From positions 175,001 through 239,000 of the forward strand of contig JAQGDQ010000097.1 in NCBI GenBank assembly GCA_030141605.1: DNA of 64,000 nt. Reading direction: 5' to 3'. This stretch comes from Tubiluchus corallicola (taxonomy: Eukaryota; Priapulida; Priapulimorpha; Priapulimorphida; Tubiluchidae). Position 1 is the first letter of the stretch. Each line of letters starts with the position of its first letter. Below are positions 13,101-23,904 of the stretch, piece by piece. A program made the translations under genes and the position numbers. The notes below the pieces were generated by a model that saw nothing but the letters and a program-made list of their open reading frames with translations, had not been told where the DNA came from and did no database searches.

Positions 13101-16100
13101 GGATAGAATAGAATAGAATAGAATAGAATAGAATAGAATAGAATAGAATAGAATAGAATAGAATAGAATAGTAGAATAGAATAGAATTTCTTACATGAAG
13201 CTCATTAACTTGTATACACAATATTTCCATATTGCCCCCTGTCGCCCCCACCTTGCAACGCAATTTATTTAGCAATTTTTAAATTAAATTTTTGTCATTG
13301 AACAAACCACTTATTAAGTGGTTAACTAAATCTGATTCCAAAATACCTTAACATTTTTAACAATACTGCGACAAAGCATACAAACTACTTGTTAAATTTT
13401 TAACTTTTTGTTGCACAATTAATGTTTCATCTGGCTTTTTTCAATCGTCGAACGTGTAGCAGCAATGGTTAATTACTGAATGTATATTTTTAGTGTAACT
13501 TATATTGTAGTATTATATTGTAGTGCGATGTAATGTTTTTATGTTTTTGTACGGCTTTTAATGCTGAAATAAACTATAGTTTTTCATATATATTTTAAAA
13601 TTTAATCTATTCTTTCGTCTAAATGTGTAGTTTGCCGCTATATTATTAAAAATGTCTAACCGGACATGAATTAATGTTTTAGATCAACTGGTTTCAATTC
13701 TTCAATAATGTGTTCGAAACAGTAACTGACTTCACGATCATTTACGTGTCGAAGCCGGATTACATTACTCAGATGAATGATCTGATTAGCACATGGAGTA
13801 AAGAGTAAGTCAGATTTAATCCTTGTAGAATTTTGATTAGGGTTAGGGTTTTGAGTAAGGTTAGTGTTAGGGTTAGGGTGGGTTAGAGTCAGGGTTTTGG
13901 TTAAGATTAGGGTTAGAGTTAGGGTATTTATAACCGCCTTCGTTTAATTAATATAACTAATTTAATTTTGATTCCATACTTTGAAAAACAGGAAATGTGG
14001 AAAAGTTGGGATGCAGCTGCAGCCTGTATTTAAAGCAAAAATTTTTAGGTTATAAAGCAGACGCCATGACCTTAAACTACCGTGTTCCCAACGGTCATGA
14101 CAGTCCAAAAGTTCATCCATTCAGGTTCAAAATTAATTAAAAATAAAAATCATAATTCTAAAAGTTAGAATCACTGTAGCACTGTAACACTGGTGATGCT
14201 AAATTGGTTGTGCAACTACAAATGATAAGAACAACTATATTGTCATGATCACTGAGGACATGGTAGTTTAGCGTCGTGGCGTCTGCGTTGTAAGCCAAAA
14301 GTTTTCTGTTCAAATTCAGGCTGTATCCCAACTTTTCCACATTTCCTGTTTTTTAAAGTATGAATTAAAATTAAATTAATTGTGGGTTATACGGTTAAAG
14401 GGTAGTTTAGTGGTTTAGCGGTAGAGGGCATTTGACCTTGTAAATCGAAAATCCCAAAAGCAACTTTTTAGCATTTCCGATTTTTCAAAGTTTGATTTCA
14501 ATATTAAATTAATTGTGGGAGCTGCTAGCATTAAAAATAATGTTGATAAATCGTGAATTGTGCCACCATTAAAAAATGTTGACAAGCAGATTATAAATAA
14601 TTAAGTTTTCTTGCCTTTAAACGCAATGCATGCGTGCTTGTAATGACTGCATGAACTTTGTATTCTGGCATAATAAAGTGAAATTTGTTGCCTGAAATGC
14701 TAAATTGCCTCACCTCTCGAAAGTGCAAATGTAACCATACCCCGCTGTTCCGAAAGAAATAACACATTAAAAATGCTAGTATAACCATACCATTATTGCA
14801 CCATACAAAGTCCATCGAGATCATTTTGGGGAGGTCCTGGCTAAGTTATATGGTAGAAAAGTTGGAATGATCTCTTATATTAATATTCTTGGTATATATA
14901 TATATTTATTTATATATATATAAGATTCGAGGCTACAGCCCGGACGAGGGCACCATTTGCGGCGATCTATATATCAAACGAAAGGTCTCGATCTAGTGTC
15001 GTGCCATTGATGGTTTATTTTTCGAATGGGGCCCACCGGGAGAAGGGGGAGGCGAAAAACCTCCAAAAATGGCCCTTTTTCGGCCGTTTTTTGCAAAAGT
15101 TATACGGCTGAGATGTAGAGAACGGGAACGGGCCGAGGGGGGTGCTGGGTATGGATAGATAGCCCGTTCAGCGGTGGGTGTAGTAGGCATATTTAGAATT
15201 CCCGAGAGGGCCACGGCGTCCCGTAACGGGCGTTTTCCCGGACCCAACTCGCGATTTTTTCGAAATTTTGACCAAACAGCATGCGGGAAAAACGTTCTAG
15301 CGGCGCCCGGTGGGACTCTGGGAAGGAGATATATAGCTCTTTACAAAGAGGAAGGACAGGGCTACACGATGATGTGGGCTATATGTTAGGGCAGGTCCAC
15401 CGAGAGGAGTATCAACGAGTTAGTTAGGAGTTCTATTTTCGGCAATTTTCGCTTAGAAAACTGCTGACGCAAAGGCATTGTTGTGACGTCATCCATTGTA
15501 CTCTGTCTATAATCTTATAACTTTAATTCAGCAAGAAGCTGCTACAGGCTTTGCGTTAGTTAAACAAACAGTAGACACGATGTTACGGGCTTTGTGTTAT
15601 AAATGTGGACTAGGTAGGATGTTCGCGTATTATTGATTACACGTGTATTTATACGCAAAATCTTTTGCGGGGCCTTTGCTATTTATTATATTATAGCACA
15701 TAGTTTCAACTTTGTGAAAAATGTTTGGAATGGTTTTGTTGTAATGCTGTGCTGTTGGTGCTTGTGCTATAGGTGTTGTCATCGTTGCCACCATCATCAT
15801 CATCATCATCAACATCATGATCACCACGTGAGGTGGTGGATTTGATGTGGTGTGGTGGTGGTGTGCTTTGTGTGTTGTGCTATGGATGGTGTGGTGGGGT
15901 GATAGGGTGTGTGGGGTGTGGTGTGGGTAGTGTGGTATGGAGTGGGTGGTGTGGTGTGTGGGTGGGTGGGTGTTGTGGTGCGGTGTGGTGTTATGGTGTG
16001 GTGCAGTGCGGTGTGATGTGGTATGGTGTGGTGCAGTGTGGTGTGATATGGTGGAGTCGTATGGTGTGGTTGGTGTGGTGTGGTATGTGGGTCGTGCGGT

Positions 16101-19100
16101 GTGCTGCAGTGGTATGTTGTGGTGCGGTGTGGTGTGATGTGGTGGAGTGGTATGGTGTGGGTGGTGTGGTGTGTAGGTGGGTGGGTGGTGTGGTGCAGTG
16201 TGGTGTTATGGTGTGGTGCTGTGCGGTGTGATGTGATGTGGTGGAGTATTATGGTGTGGGTGGTGTGGTGTGGTGTGTGGGTGGTGCGGTGCAGTGGTAT
16301 GGTGTGGTGTGGTGTGGTGTGGTGTGTCGGGTGGTGCGGTGTGCTGCGGTGTGCTGCAGCGGTATGGTGTGTAGGTTGGTGGGTGGTGTGGTGCAGTGTG
16401 GTGTTATGGTGTGGTGCTGCGCGGTGTGGTGCAGTGTGGTGTTATGGTGTGGTGCTGTGCAGTGTGATGTGGTGGAGTATTATGGTGTGGGTGGTGTGGT
16501 GTGGTGTGTGGGTGGTGCAGTGGTATGGTGTGGTGCAGTGTGGTGTGAGATGTGGTGGAGTGGTATGGTGTGGGTGGTGTGGTGTGTATGTGGTATGGTG
16601 GTATGGTGTGGTGCGGTGTGGTGTGATGTGGTGGAGTGGTATGGTGTGGGTGGTGTGGTGTGTAGGTGGGTGGGTGGTGTGGTGCAGTGTGGTGTTATGG
16701 TGTGGTGCTGTGTGGTGTGATGTGGTGGAGTGGTATGGTGTGGTGCAGTGTGGTGTGATGAGGTGGAGTGGTGTGGTGTGGGTTTTGTGTTGATTTGTGC
16801 ACAAAATTCTTTTTGTGGGGTTTGGCTAGTTACGTAATAATGTAATAATATAATGAAGAAGTTCTCGTTCATTTTGTCATATTTTTACATCAATGTTTTA
16901 TTTTGAAACACTCAGTCCATATGACGTACACTGTTTTTAAACCAACACGTCCAACTGATGCATGATTTGTATTGTAGAAGTTATTACTAAATTAACTAGT
17001 TGCAATGTTCCAGCGTGCAAAGAAAAGAACTATTTAATCAACAATTTAATTTAATTAAATTAATTAAAATATTTAATGTGATCATACATCACAGAAGCAG
17101 CTTTGGCTTCTACTTAATTTACCATGTGCCGATTATAGTACTTTCGGCTAACGTTCTCTGTTTTAAACATCGACAATAATTAAAGTATCTTGTCTTGTCT
17201 TGTCTTGTCTTGTCTCGTCTTGTCTCGTCTCGTCTCGTCTCGTCTCGTCTCGTCTCGTCTCGTCTCGTCTCGTCTCGTCTCGTCTTGTCTTGCCTTATTT
17301 TATCTTACCAGTAATCCATTACATCATTTCTTGTACATTGTCATCTACAAACTAAACAAAAACTTTACTTTCATTTATTTTTTCTCCGCTTTGTATTTTC
17401 TTCTGAGGAAGTTGTACACTTTCTTTCAGAGAGCAGAATGACTACATGATGTGGCAGTTGGCATTCAAGTACATCCAGTACATCTCCTATGAATTTGCCC
17501 ACGTCTGGCGCATGTATCAGGAGGAAATGTCCGGAGCAACACAGTTTGCAGATGACTATACGATTTGCTTCGATATGGCTGTGTACGATTTGAAAGAAGC
17601 CGTTGGTTCCCTCTTCGTTAGGAAACATTTTAATGAAAGCTATAAATTTGACGTAAGTAACTACTACGTTTTGCTGAATTTAAAAAACTGTGCGCTAACT
17701 AATGCTATGATAATCCAATGTTACACTTTACATAGTCTAGTATAAGTGTGGTCATGCCAAGTTATAGTGTAGAAAAAATGGTATAATGATGTAAAAATGT
17801 AATATTGTTTTTACTCCATTATGTTATAAGGCAAAACTCCAGATTCATTTTGTCATACTTTCTGAAACACCGTGTACAATTGACGTACATACACTGTCAT
17901 TTAAAGGAACACGTCCAACTGCTGTGCGACCTCTATTGTCCAAACTTGGTGAGTTTTTTTTGCAGAAGTGTTTCTGTTATAAGAGATCATTTAAAAAGTT
18001 CTTCTGTACTGAGTTTACAAAGAATTCCCGAAAGATTTTTTTTAAAAACTTTGAACAAAGTTAACGTATTTAAGTCCTTTAAAAACCTGTTTCTTTTAAG
18101 ATCGTCTGCGGAATTGTGCGTGCAGCTGATATCCTAAATTGTCAGATTGTTGGAACGATAAAATTCTCAAAGAATCCCAGAATCATGATCAAACATCGAC
18201 CAAGAGGACATGTGACAAACAAAATGGTTTCTTCAATGAATGAATTCACACTGTCATATAGTGACAATGACAAAATAAACTTGGACATCTTCGCCATAAT
18301 GATTAAAAATAAATTGCATTTTTGCCATCATTCCAATTTTCATACCACAGTAACTTGGCATGACCACGCTCATTAGATTCTGTGTGATGTAGCATTGGTT
18401 CTCTAGTTAGTATAGGTTCTTTTGAGCGCCCTGAATCTTATTGCCGTTTTTTGATTGTGCGCAAAAATTTGTTTCAACAGGACTATTTACTCAAAAAGTG
18501 TCATATATGTCTATAGTTCATTCATTTTTGTGTGCATAAGTTCACTTAGTCAATGAACAAAAAACTCTGCTGTATTTGGCATCAATTTTATATTTCTGAT
18601 AGGGGTCAAATGCCTTGTAATAACTTTTGGAGTTTTGGCAAAGCCATTTATTTGTAAACTTATGTACATTTGTGTTACTTTTGAATATATTTGCTAAACC
18701 CATAGTCCTGGTATAACGTGGTAACCGCGTCTCCGAAGCACGTGACTAATTCACAGTCCGGGAGGTCAGACCCCCCAAAACTGGTTTCGTTCCGTCAGTC
18801 CTGTGACAACTTTTTAATTACGTCGAATGATATAATGGACCTCAGTGCCTACTGCTATTGTGGCTTTTTGGGTGTGGCTTAGCAAAGTGCACCCACAAGG
18901 CCCAACTGAAAATTAGTCCTGCAAAACTAAACATAAAGGTCCGCTCTGTTACCTAATATAATTAAAAGCTGGTTACCAAACGAACCCAATGAAACAACTT
19001 TTTAAGTTCCGGGTTCTCAGACTTTGAAAAAGATTTACTTGCAATAGGTTGAAGAAGCAATTAACAGCATGCGAACTGGAATAAAGCCCATGATTGACTC

Positions 19101-21256
19101 ATACGACTGGCTGACCGCTGAAGAAAAAGAAACAGCCAAGAAAAAGGTGGTTAAAGTGAAATTTTTAGTTTTTCGAAATTTTGTGTTTTGCTGAAAAGTC
19201 AGCGAAAAAAGCGACAGAAAAAACTAAACAAAAATTCGCAGGGCAGAAGTGTTTCCCACATTTTAGTCACACAACGATTACTGACTAAATAAATAATAAT
19301 AAGTATAAAATGAAAAATAATCTAATTAGTTAGAATCATTCTGGCATGAGCCATCTAACAGCAACATTGAAATTGCAAAACTGGCTACTGGCTGGCTACA
19401 TTGGATATTACCTGTCATGCTTGCTTAAGGATATGGTTGCCTAGCGGCTTTTCAAAGTTATGTTTGAAAATTCAATTAACTTTGGATTTGTACTATGTGA
19501 TGAACTCATTACAAGTATAATGCGTGTAAGAATGCCCATATATACCAAGTTTAGGTATGAATTGTTTTCTCATGGTTGATTAGCAGTCCATATGCAAATG
19601 CACTGCTGCCATTGCGTGCAGATATTCATATATCCAAATCTCCTTTATCCCGCTTGAAACACCTCCTACAATTTTTAACACGTGGTTTGGCCCATGTCAG
19701 ATATCACAGGCGCATCATTTTGTATAACTGCAATCATAGATCCCGCTGAAAGGCTACAGTAGCCTATGTAAAACAAATTTTTGTCTACAAAATATAGTTC
19801 TTTCTGTAGCACCGCAGTAGTTAAAGACCTATATATCCCCCCAAAGTTTTTAACACATTATTATGATTACACAGAGAATTCATAGTTATTATTAAACAAA
19901 ATAAATTTATAAACTAAATAATTTGCCGGTTTCTGAAGAATTTCGAACGCGTGCATTAACCGTAAAGATCGCCATGTTTCGCGTCTTTGGCGTGAGTGAG
20001 AATGACGTGCGAGGCACAGAAAGTGTTTTTTTGGTCACCGATGGTTGTTTACTGATCTTTGGTGACCTCGTGAATGTACCCATTACGTCGTTCGTCTCGC
20101 GCAATGAAAAATGGCGGTTCTTCAAATTTAATATCGCTAACAACGAAGTGATAAAAAAATCAAAAGAAACAAGTTTTACAGTAAGTTTATTATAAAACGA
20201 ATCGACGATTTGTAATGAGAGTAGGATTTTAAGTTGTAAAATCTTATATTATAGTGAAGGTTTAGTTTGTCTTTATCGGAGAAGATATGGGTATAAATTC
20301 TAGTGTAATGACAGTTTTAATGACACTATTTTACTCAAATAAACTTAAGTGATACAAATACTCATGTAATGTGAGCACTGCTGCAAATTACTTTGTTGTG
20401 CGCTGAAAATTCTTTACAGATTGAGTTGATGAGAATGAATATTGGGTTTCCCGACTATTATCTGGACGACAGAGAAATGGACAACATTTATAGCAAGGTA
20501 TCTTTTCTAATGAAACTAAGAATTAGCACGTGTACATGGTTTAATATTTCATTAGAAAAGTGAAAAAAGGTAAATCTATTGATAGGATAGCAATAGATGA
20601 GTTTTTTGTAAGGAATGCTCGTGAGCATGCGCGGCAGTGTCGCGCGCATTGTTTCTAGCCGATCAATCAACGAATGACATCCGTCGTCTTGCCGAAAATC
20701 ACCCATTTTCCCGCTGTCGCTGGATGTGAAAACCCACCCTCTCGCCACCCACTACTAAAGTAGGAATGTAATTTTTGTGTGAACTTTAGGTTTAGGTAAG
20801 TTTAACATTGCAGTGATTTTTTTTTCTGTAATGTGGAATTTTTAGTTATAATGTACCACTGTATATTGATGAAACTTTACAAGGCGTTTGGTATAATTTT
20901 GCAATGTATTGTTAATTGCAAACAATGCTTGATTATGTGTGTAATCATAGACGCTAGCAATACTGTGATTAGTACAGTCACATATTGGGTGGGCGGTATT
21001 TGGGGGTGCCCCACCTTTTTGTCTTACTATATTGAATGTACTGTCATTTTAATAAATGACCTCATTCTTTCAACTGATTTCATTCTTGGTGCTTATGCAA
21101 AAAACTAGCCAGGCTCAGCCAATTTTTCCTTTAGGTCGGTTTTGTGAACATTAGCTTACAAAAATATTTATTAAGAAACTGTGTTCTGTCATTTGTACTG
21201 GTCATTTGTATTAGTTTTGTATCTGCAAGAAGTGCAAAGTCCATAAGCTTTGATGG

Positions 21257-21293
<37 letters not shown>

Positions 21294-22885
21294 ATTGGTG
21301 GTGCTGTTGTCGAATTTATCTTTTTTTGAAAGATATCAGGTCAAGTTTTCATCGCTTGACCCTGAAATTTTGTAGATATACGGACACTAGGAAGACCGTA
21401 ACGGAGCCCGATTTTTAACTTCCTCAATACGATCTTCAAAATTCGCGCCCATAGTAAATTGATCTGTTCCGTACACTGTTACATTGTGTTTTCTTTCATT
21501 TTAATATTAGCTCAAATTATGGACTTTCCCAATTTAGAGTACCAATAGCAATGACAACTATGACGATAAATGTTTTAATTTACCATCTATATTCTATACA
21601 TAGAGAGATGTATCATTATCATATCTGCAGAGCTTGATGTCTTCTCGGCAATTCTGTAGTATTTAGTGCGAATCTAAATAATAAGATATAACAGTACAGG
21701 ATTTCATTAAACAGGAAGACCGACTTTAGCATCTAATTAACTACATTATAATTTTATTCGCAGTCTTTGCTCTATCACTCACAAACTCCTCGTGACTTAC
21801 CCTTTTAAACCTTACTTAACTTGTTCCATCCTGATTCACTATGTTTTGCTTTCTTGGTAATCTTTTCATTTTTTACTGTCAAATCACACTAACGAACTTT
21901 ACTTTCAGAGTGATTTGTGACACAATGGCATGTTGAGAACAAGATTTAAAATTACAATTAAGTATTATAGACAAACAGTTTAAAATTTGCAACGTCTGGC
22001 GTCAATCTTATTCACATGTTCTGACGTAGTAATGTTAAATGTGTTGTGTAGAAGTAAAAATAAACTCGAATTGAACTTGAACTACCATTGAAATGCCGTT
22101 GTCATGTCACGAATACGCGTTATTTGCTTCATAACGAATAAATGACAGAGTTTTGTCACTTACCTAACACAGGTGGAAAGTTCACTTATTAAGCGGAAAT
22201 CACACCGGAAATCATACCTGATTTAAGCACATTTGTGCTTTACATTGTCATTTTGTTTTTATAAAATGTCGTTGCAATTCGATTAATCGATATGATAATA
22301 TGAAAGATTTATGGAGAACGAAAAACATTTTCGCCTTTTTTATCACATTAGTCCCCTAGAAATTTCTATCTGCAATTTTTACTTCCTTAATTAACAACAA
22401 AGTACCATCACAATAATTATTTATACGTTTCAGCTTGTTATAAAAGACGAGAACACATTTTTTGAGAACTACGTCAGCTTAAACGCTTTCAAGCGAGAGG
22501 AGACCAAGGAACAGTACGAGGGGAATACACAAACTGATTGGGGTTCTTTAGTGTGGCAGCAATTCGGACAGTACGTAGATTCGAGGAACTTACTTGAGAT
22601 GCCTGCGGGTGTCATGCAGCCACCGATTTACTACGGCCCAGATTTGTACCCGTATTTGTCGCATGGACCTCTGCACGCTGGGTACATTGGTAGTAAGCTG
22701 TTTGAGTCATTCGATAAATATGGTAAGTTGAAACAATTTAAATTTAAATATTTCGGTGAATATCTGCAATCACTAGATGTAGGAAATTTACATCACTACC
22801 CCCGCCACCGCCACCATCACTGCCGTTATCATCGTTATCATCACCACCACCATCATCATTATCATCTTCAGCATCGTCATCATCG

Positions 22886-22966
<81 letters not shown>

Positions 22967-23804
22967 CCATCACCATCTTCACCATCCTCCTCCTCCTCCT
23001 CCTCTTCCTCTTCCTCTTCCTCCTCCTCCTCCTTCTCCTCCTCCTCATCATCATCATCATCGTCATCATCACCATCTTCATATTCATCACCATCAACATC
23101 CTCACCATCATTATGATAAACGCTAGTAATAGTAATAACAGTAATAATAAAATAATACATGTAAACTGAGTCAGCAGTTTGAACAAAAACAAGGGCAGCA
23201 ATAATGGCACTAGTGCACTAGCAACAACAGCAGTCGTCAGTAGTAATAAACAATTGAATCATCAAATTTATCATGAACTGAAATAAAATTCCTAGAGACT
23301 TTTATCATTATGTTTTATTTAGGAAGCCAATACGACGAAAAAGGAGAACGAACGAACTGGTGGAGCAATAAAACAATACAAGAATTCGACAAACGCAACC
23401 AGTGTGTCTTAGACATGTATAATGTCACATACAAAATTGACAATAGTTCCCATAGTCTAAACCTTCAATACAGCAATGTGCAACGCACAGGGCCTGCAGA
23501 AATCGGTAGTGTAAAACTAGCATTTCAACAATACAAACAGTTAGTTTCTTCATCCGAGATAGAAGAGTTGAGTCTACCTGGATATGGTAACTTAACACCT
23601 GAGCAGGGTTTCTTCGTCTTTTACGCTAATAGGTACTGCCAGAACTTACCGGACAGCACTCTGTCCATGTTTTTGTACTCCGGAATAGCGCCCAATGACC
23701 TGGTAGTAAAAGCCACTTTGAAACAAAGCGAAGACTTTGCCAGAGCTTTCAACTGCCCCAAGTCGTCGGACATGGTCAGTGCGAAGCGATGTGATGTGTT
23801 TTAA
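7740..23804 (+). CDS. M13 (neprilysin-like) type II membrane protein 1, predicted catalytically dead
   Basis: Ten exons join in phase: 7740-8408, 10216-10284, 10743-10877, 11187-11252, 13683-13804, 17430-17652, 19048-19146, 20420-20497, 22434-22722, 23323-23804, giving 743 residues, the normal M13 length. The start is the first ATG after an in-frame stop at 7677-7679. Residues about 24-47 form a signal anchor with a short cytoplasmic tail, so the bulk is extracellular. The M13 N-terminal signature is clear (EPCDDFYAYACG), as are NIGFPD, the PAG-x-x-QPP segment and the C-terminal FNCP...CDVF. The zinc motif HExxH is replaced by SKLFE (residues 574-578), the ENxxD segment reads NVQRT, and the catalytic His near the C terminus is Ile or Gly. 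Framework cysteines are kept, and several N-glycosylation sequons occur in the last exon. The fold and topology are well supported. Lack of peptidase activity is inferred from the missing ligands. A binding, chaperone or decoy role is speculative. Confidence 0.9.
9360..10141 (+). mobile_element. LINE 3' end with AAAT-type tail
   Basis: In intron 1 of M13 gene 1. The frame at 9405-9524 gives VKQRRVCLKVIMMYKCLNN..LYLS, the 'R...L...YK.LN...P.YL' block near the C terminus of CR1/jockey-like LINEs. Stop codons follow, then a 3' UTR, then 160 bp of AAAT/AATG tetranucleotides (9980-10141) that look like an expanded LINE tail. Confidence 0.6.
11565..11650 (+). mobile_element. tRNA-like SINE remnant
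   Basis: The sequence GGTGGCGGAGTGGTTTAGA followed by GGACTGCTAAAGTG resembles the 5' half of a class II (Leu/Ser-type) tRNA with a D arm and anticodon arm. The B box is degenerate, and a TCTTG-rich tail starts at about 11658. It is too decayed for a functional tRNA. Confidence 0.35.
12413..13262. mobile_element. non-autonomous TIR element, copy B
   Basis: Second copy of the element at 3419-4420, in intron 4 of M13 gene 1. The left end contains GCGTAGCAAGG, and the right end, read on the other strand, contains GCGTTGCAAGG: an 11-bp terminal inverted repeat with one mismatch. Near-matching ATTTAGC sequences flank both sides (12406-12412 and 13267-13273), a possible target duplication. A GAATA array interrupts it at 13044-13187. 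Confidence 0.6.
13044..13187. repeat. GAATA pentanucleotide array
   Basis: About 29 copies of GAATA with a few variants (GGATA, a GTAGAATA break), inserted in the TIR element copy B next to a run of G. Confidence 0.95.
13835..13926 (+). repeat. interstitial telomere-like TTAGGG tract
   Basis: Ninety-two bases of degenerate TTAGGG units (GGTTAGGGTT, GTGTTAGGG, GATTAGGG and similar), 30 bp after the splice donor of exon 5 of M13 gene 1. It lies inside a gene, so it is interstitial and not a chromosome end. Confidence 0.8.
13950..14105 (-). mobile_element. tRNA-derived SINE-like copy 1
   Basis: The reverse complement matches 14243-14388 over about 145 bp, including the GGTAGTTTA head, the GGCGTCTGC block, a B-box-like segment, CCCAACTTTTCCACATTTCC and the AAATTAAATT tail. 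Together with copy 2 it forms a large inverted repeat. Confidence 0.6.
14243..14388 (+). mobile_element. tRNA-derived SINE-like copy 2
   Basis: The head has an A-box-like segment (TAGTTTAGCGTCGTGG at about 14264) and a B-box match GTTCAAATTC at about 14308, followed by a body and an AT-rich tail. The internal pol III promoter layout supports a tRNA-derived SINE. It lies in intron 5 of M13 gene 1. Confidence 0.6.
14395..14525 (+). mobile_element. tRNA-derived SINE-like copy 3
   Basis: A diverged relative of copy 2 directly adjoining it: TAGTTTAGTGGTTTAGCGG head, AAATCGAAAATCCC in place of the B box, then the shared body and the ATTAAATTAATTGTGGG tail. Confidence 0.5.
14925..15470. other. G+C-rich island of unknown origin in intron 5 of M13 gene 1
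   Basis: About 545 bp with clearly higher G+C than the surroundings, starting just after a TA repeat. It has overlapping open frames on both strands but no recognisable protein and no splice signals. It may be part of a mobile element or a foreign segment. Nothing else in the window matches it by eye. Confidence 0.5.
15840..16795 (+). repeat. G/T-rich minisatellite (GTGGT/GTGTG units)
   Basis: Nearly 1 kb made almost only of G and T on the plus strand, with a higher-order pattern in which a block containing GATGTGGTGGAGTGGTATGG recurs at variable spacing. GGTGGGTGGG runs could form G-quadruplexes. The long open frames here (Val/Trp/Cys-rich, or His/Thr/Pro-rich on the other strand) are artefacts of the repeat. 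Confidence 0.95.
17188..17293 (+). repeat. TCTTG/TCTCG pentanucleotide array
   Basis: About 21 units, switching from TCTTG to TCTCG, 140 bp upstream of exon 6 of M13 gene 1. The same TCTTG motif follows the tRNA-like remnant at 11565, which suggests a SINE tail. Confidence 0.9.
17745..18370. mobile_element. TIR element of about 626 bp
   Basis: The left end (GTGTGGTCATGCCAAGTTA, then a GGTATAATGATG-like segment) is matched in reverse complement by the right end at about 18318-18370. It lies in intron 6 of M13 gene 1. An open frame inside (17805-18137) resembles nothing recognised. A fragment of the interior also occurs at 16853-16987. Confidence 0.6.
19849..20190 (+). repeat. dispersed repeat, copy F
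   Basis: About 340 bp in intron 7 of M13 gene 1, matched in inverted orientation by 37447-37785 in intron 12 of M13 gene 2. The inner part is richer in CpG than the introns around it. An open frame of about 90 codons exists but is broken in the other copy. Confidence 0.7.
21256..21292 (+). repeat. TTG trinucleotide run
   Basis: About 12 TTG units in intron 8 of M13 gene 1. Confidence 0.9.
22798..23110. repeat. compound CAT / CTC trinucleotide array
   Basis: CAC, CAT and CTC/CTT trinucleotides over about 310 bp in intron 9 of M13 gene 1, starting 75 bp after the splice donor. The long His- or Asp/Glu-rich open frames read from it are repeat artefacts. Confidence 0.95.
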
Positions 23805-23898
23805 GATGTGGTCATCGTTAACTTTTTTTGCAGGGAGCGAGTGGAGATTTTACATGTTAAATCCGTTTTTTGTTAAGAAAGATTATGGTCATTATGTA

Positions 23899-23904
23899 AT
23901 TAAA
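23899..23904 (+). terminator. possible polyadenylation signal of M13 gene 1
   Basis: ATTAAA about 95 bases after the stop codon, the nearest recognisable signal. It is a weak call in AT-rich sequence. Confidence 0.3.

Noticed and set aside
13835-13926. TTAGGG tract as a chromosome end
   Set aside because: It lies between coding exons of one gene, so it is interstitial.
15833-16872. Several 120-240 codon frames rich in Val/Trp/Cys or His/Thr/Pro
   Set aside because: All lie in the G/T minisatellite, where stop codons are absent by composition. No start context, splice sites or domains.
19923-20195. 90-codon frame in dispersed repeat F as a gene
   Set aside because: The second copy (37447-37785) is broken in all frames and no family is recognisable; treated as repeat sequence.
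22551-23210. Long open frames rich in His, Asp/Glu or Met through the CAT/CTC array
   Set aside because: They read through a splice donor at 22723 into a trinucleotide repeat; the protein-like runs are artefacts of period-3 repeats.
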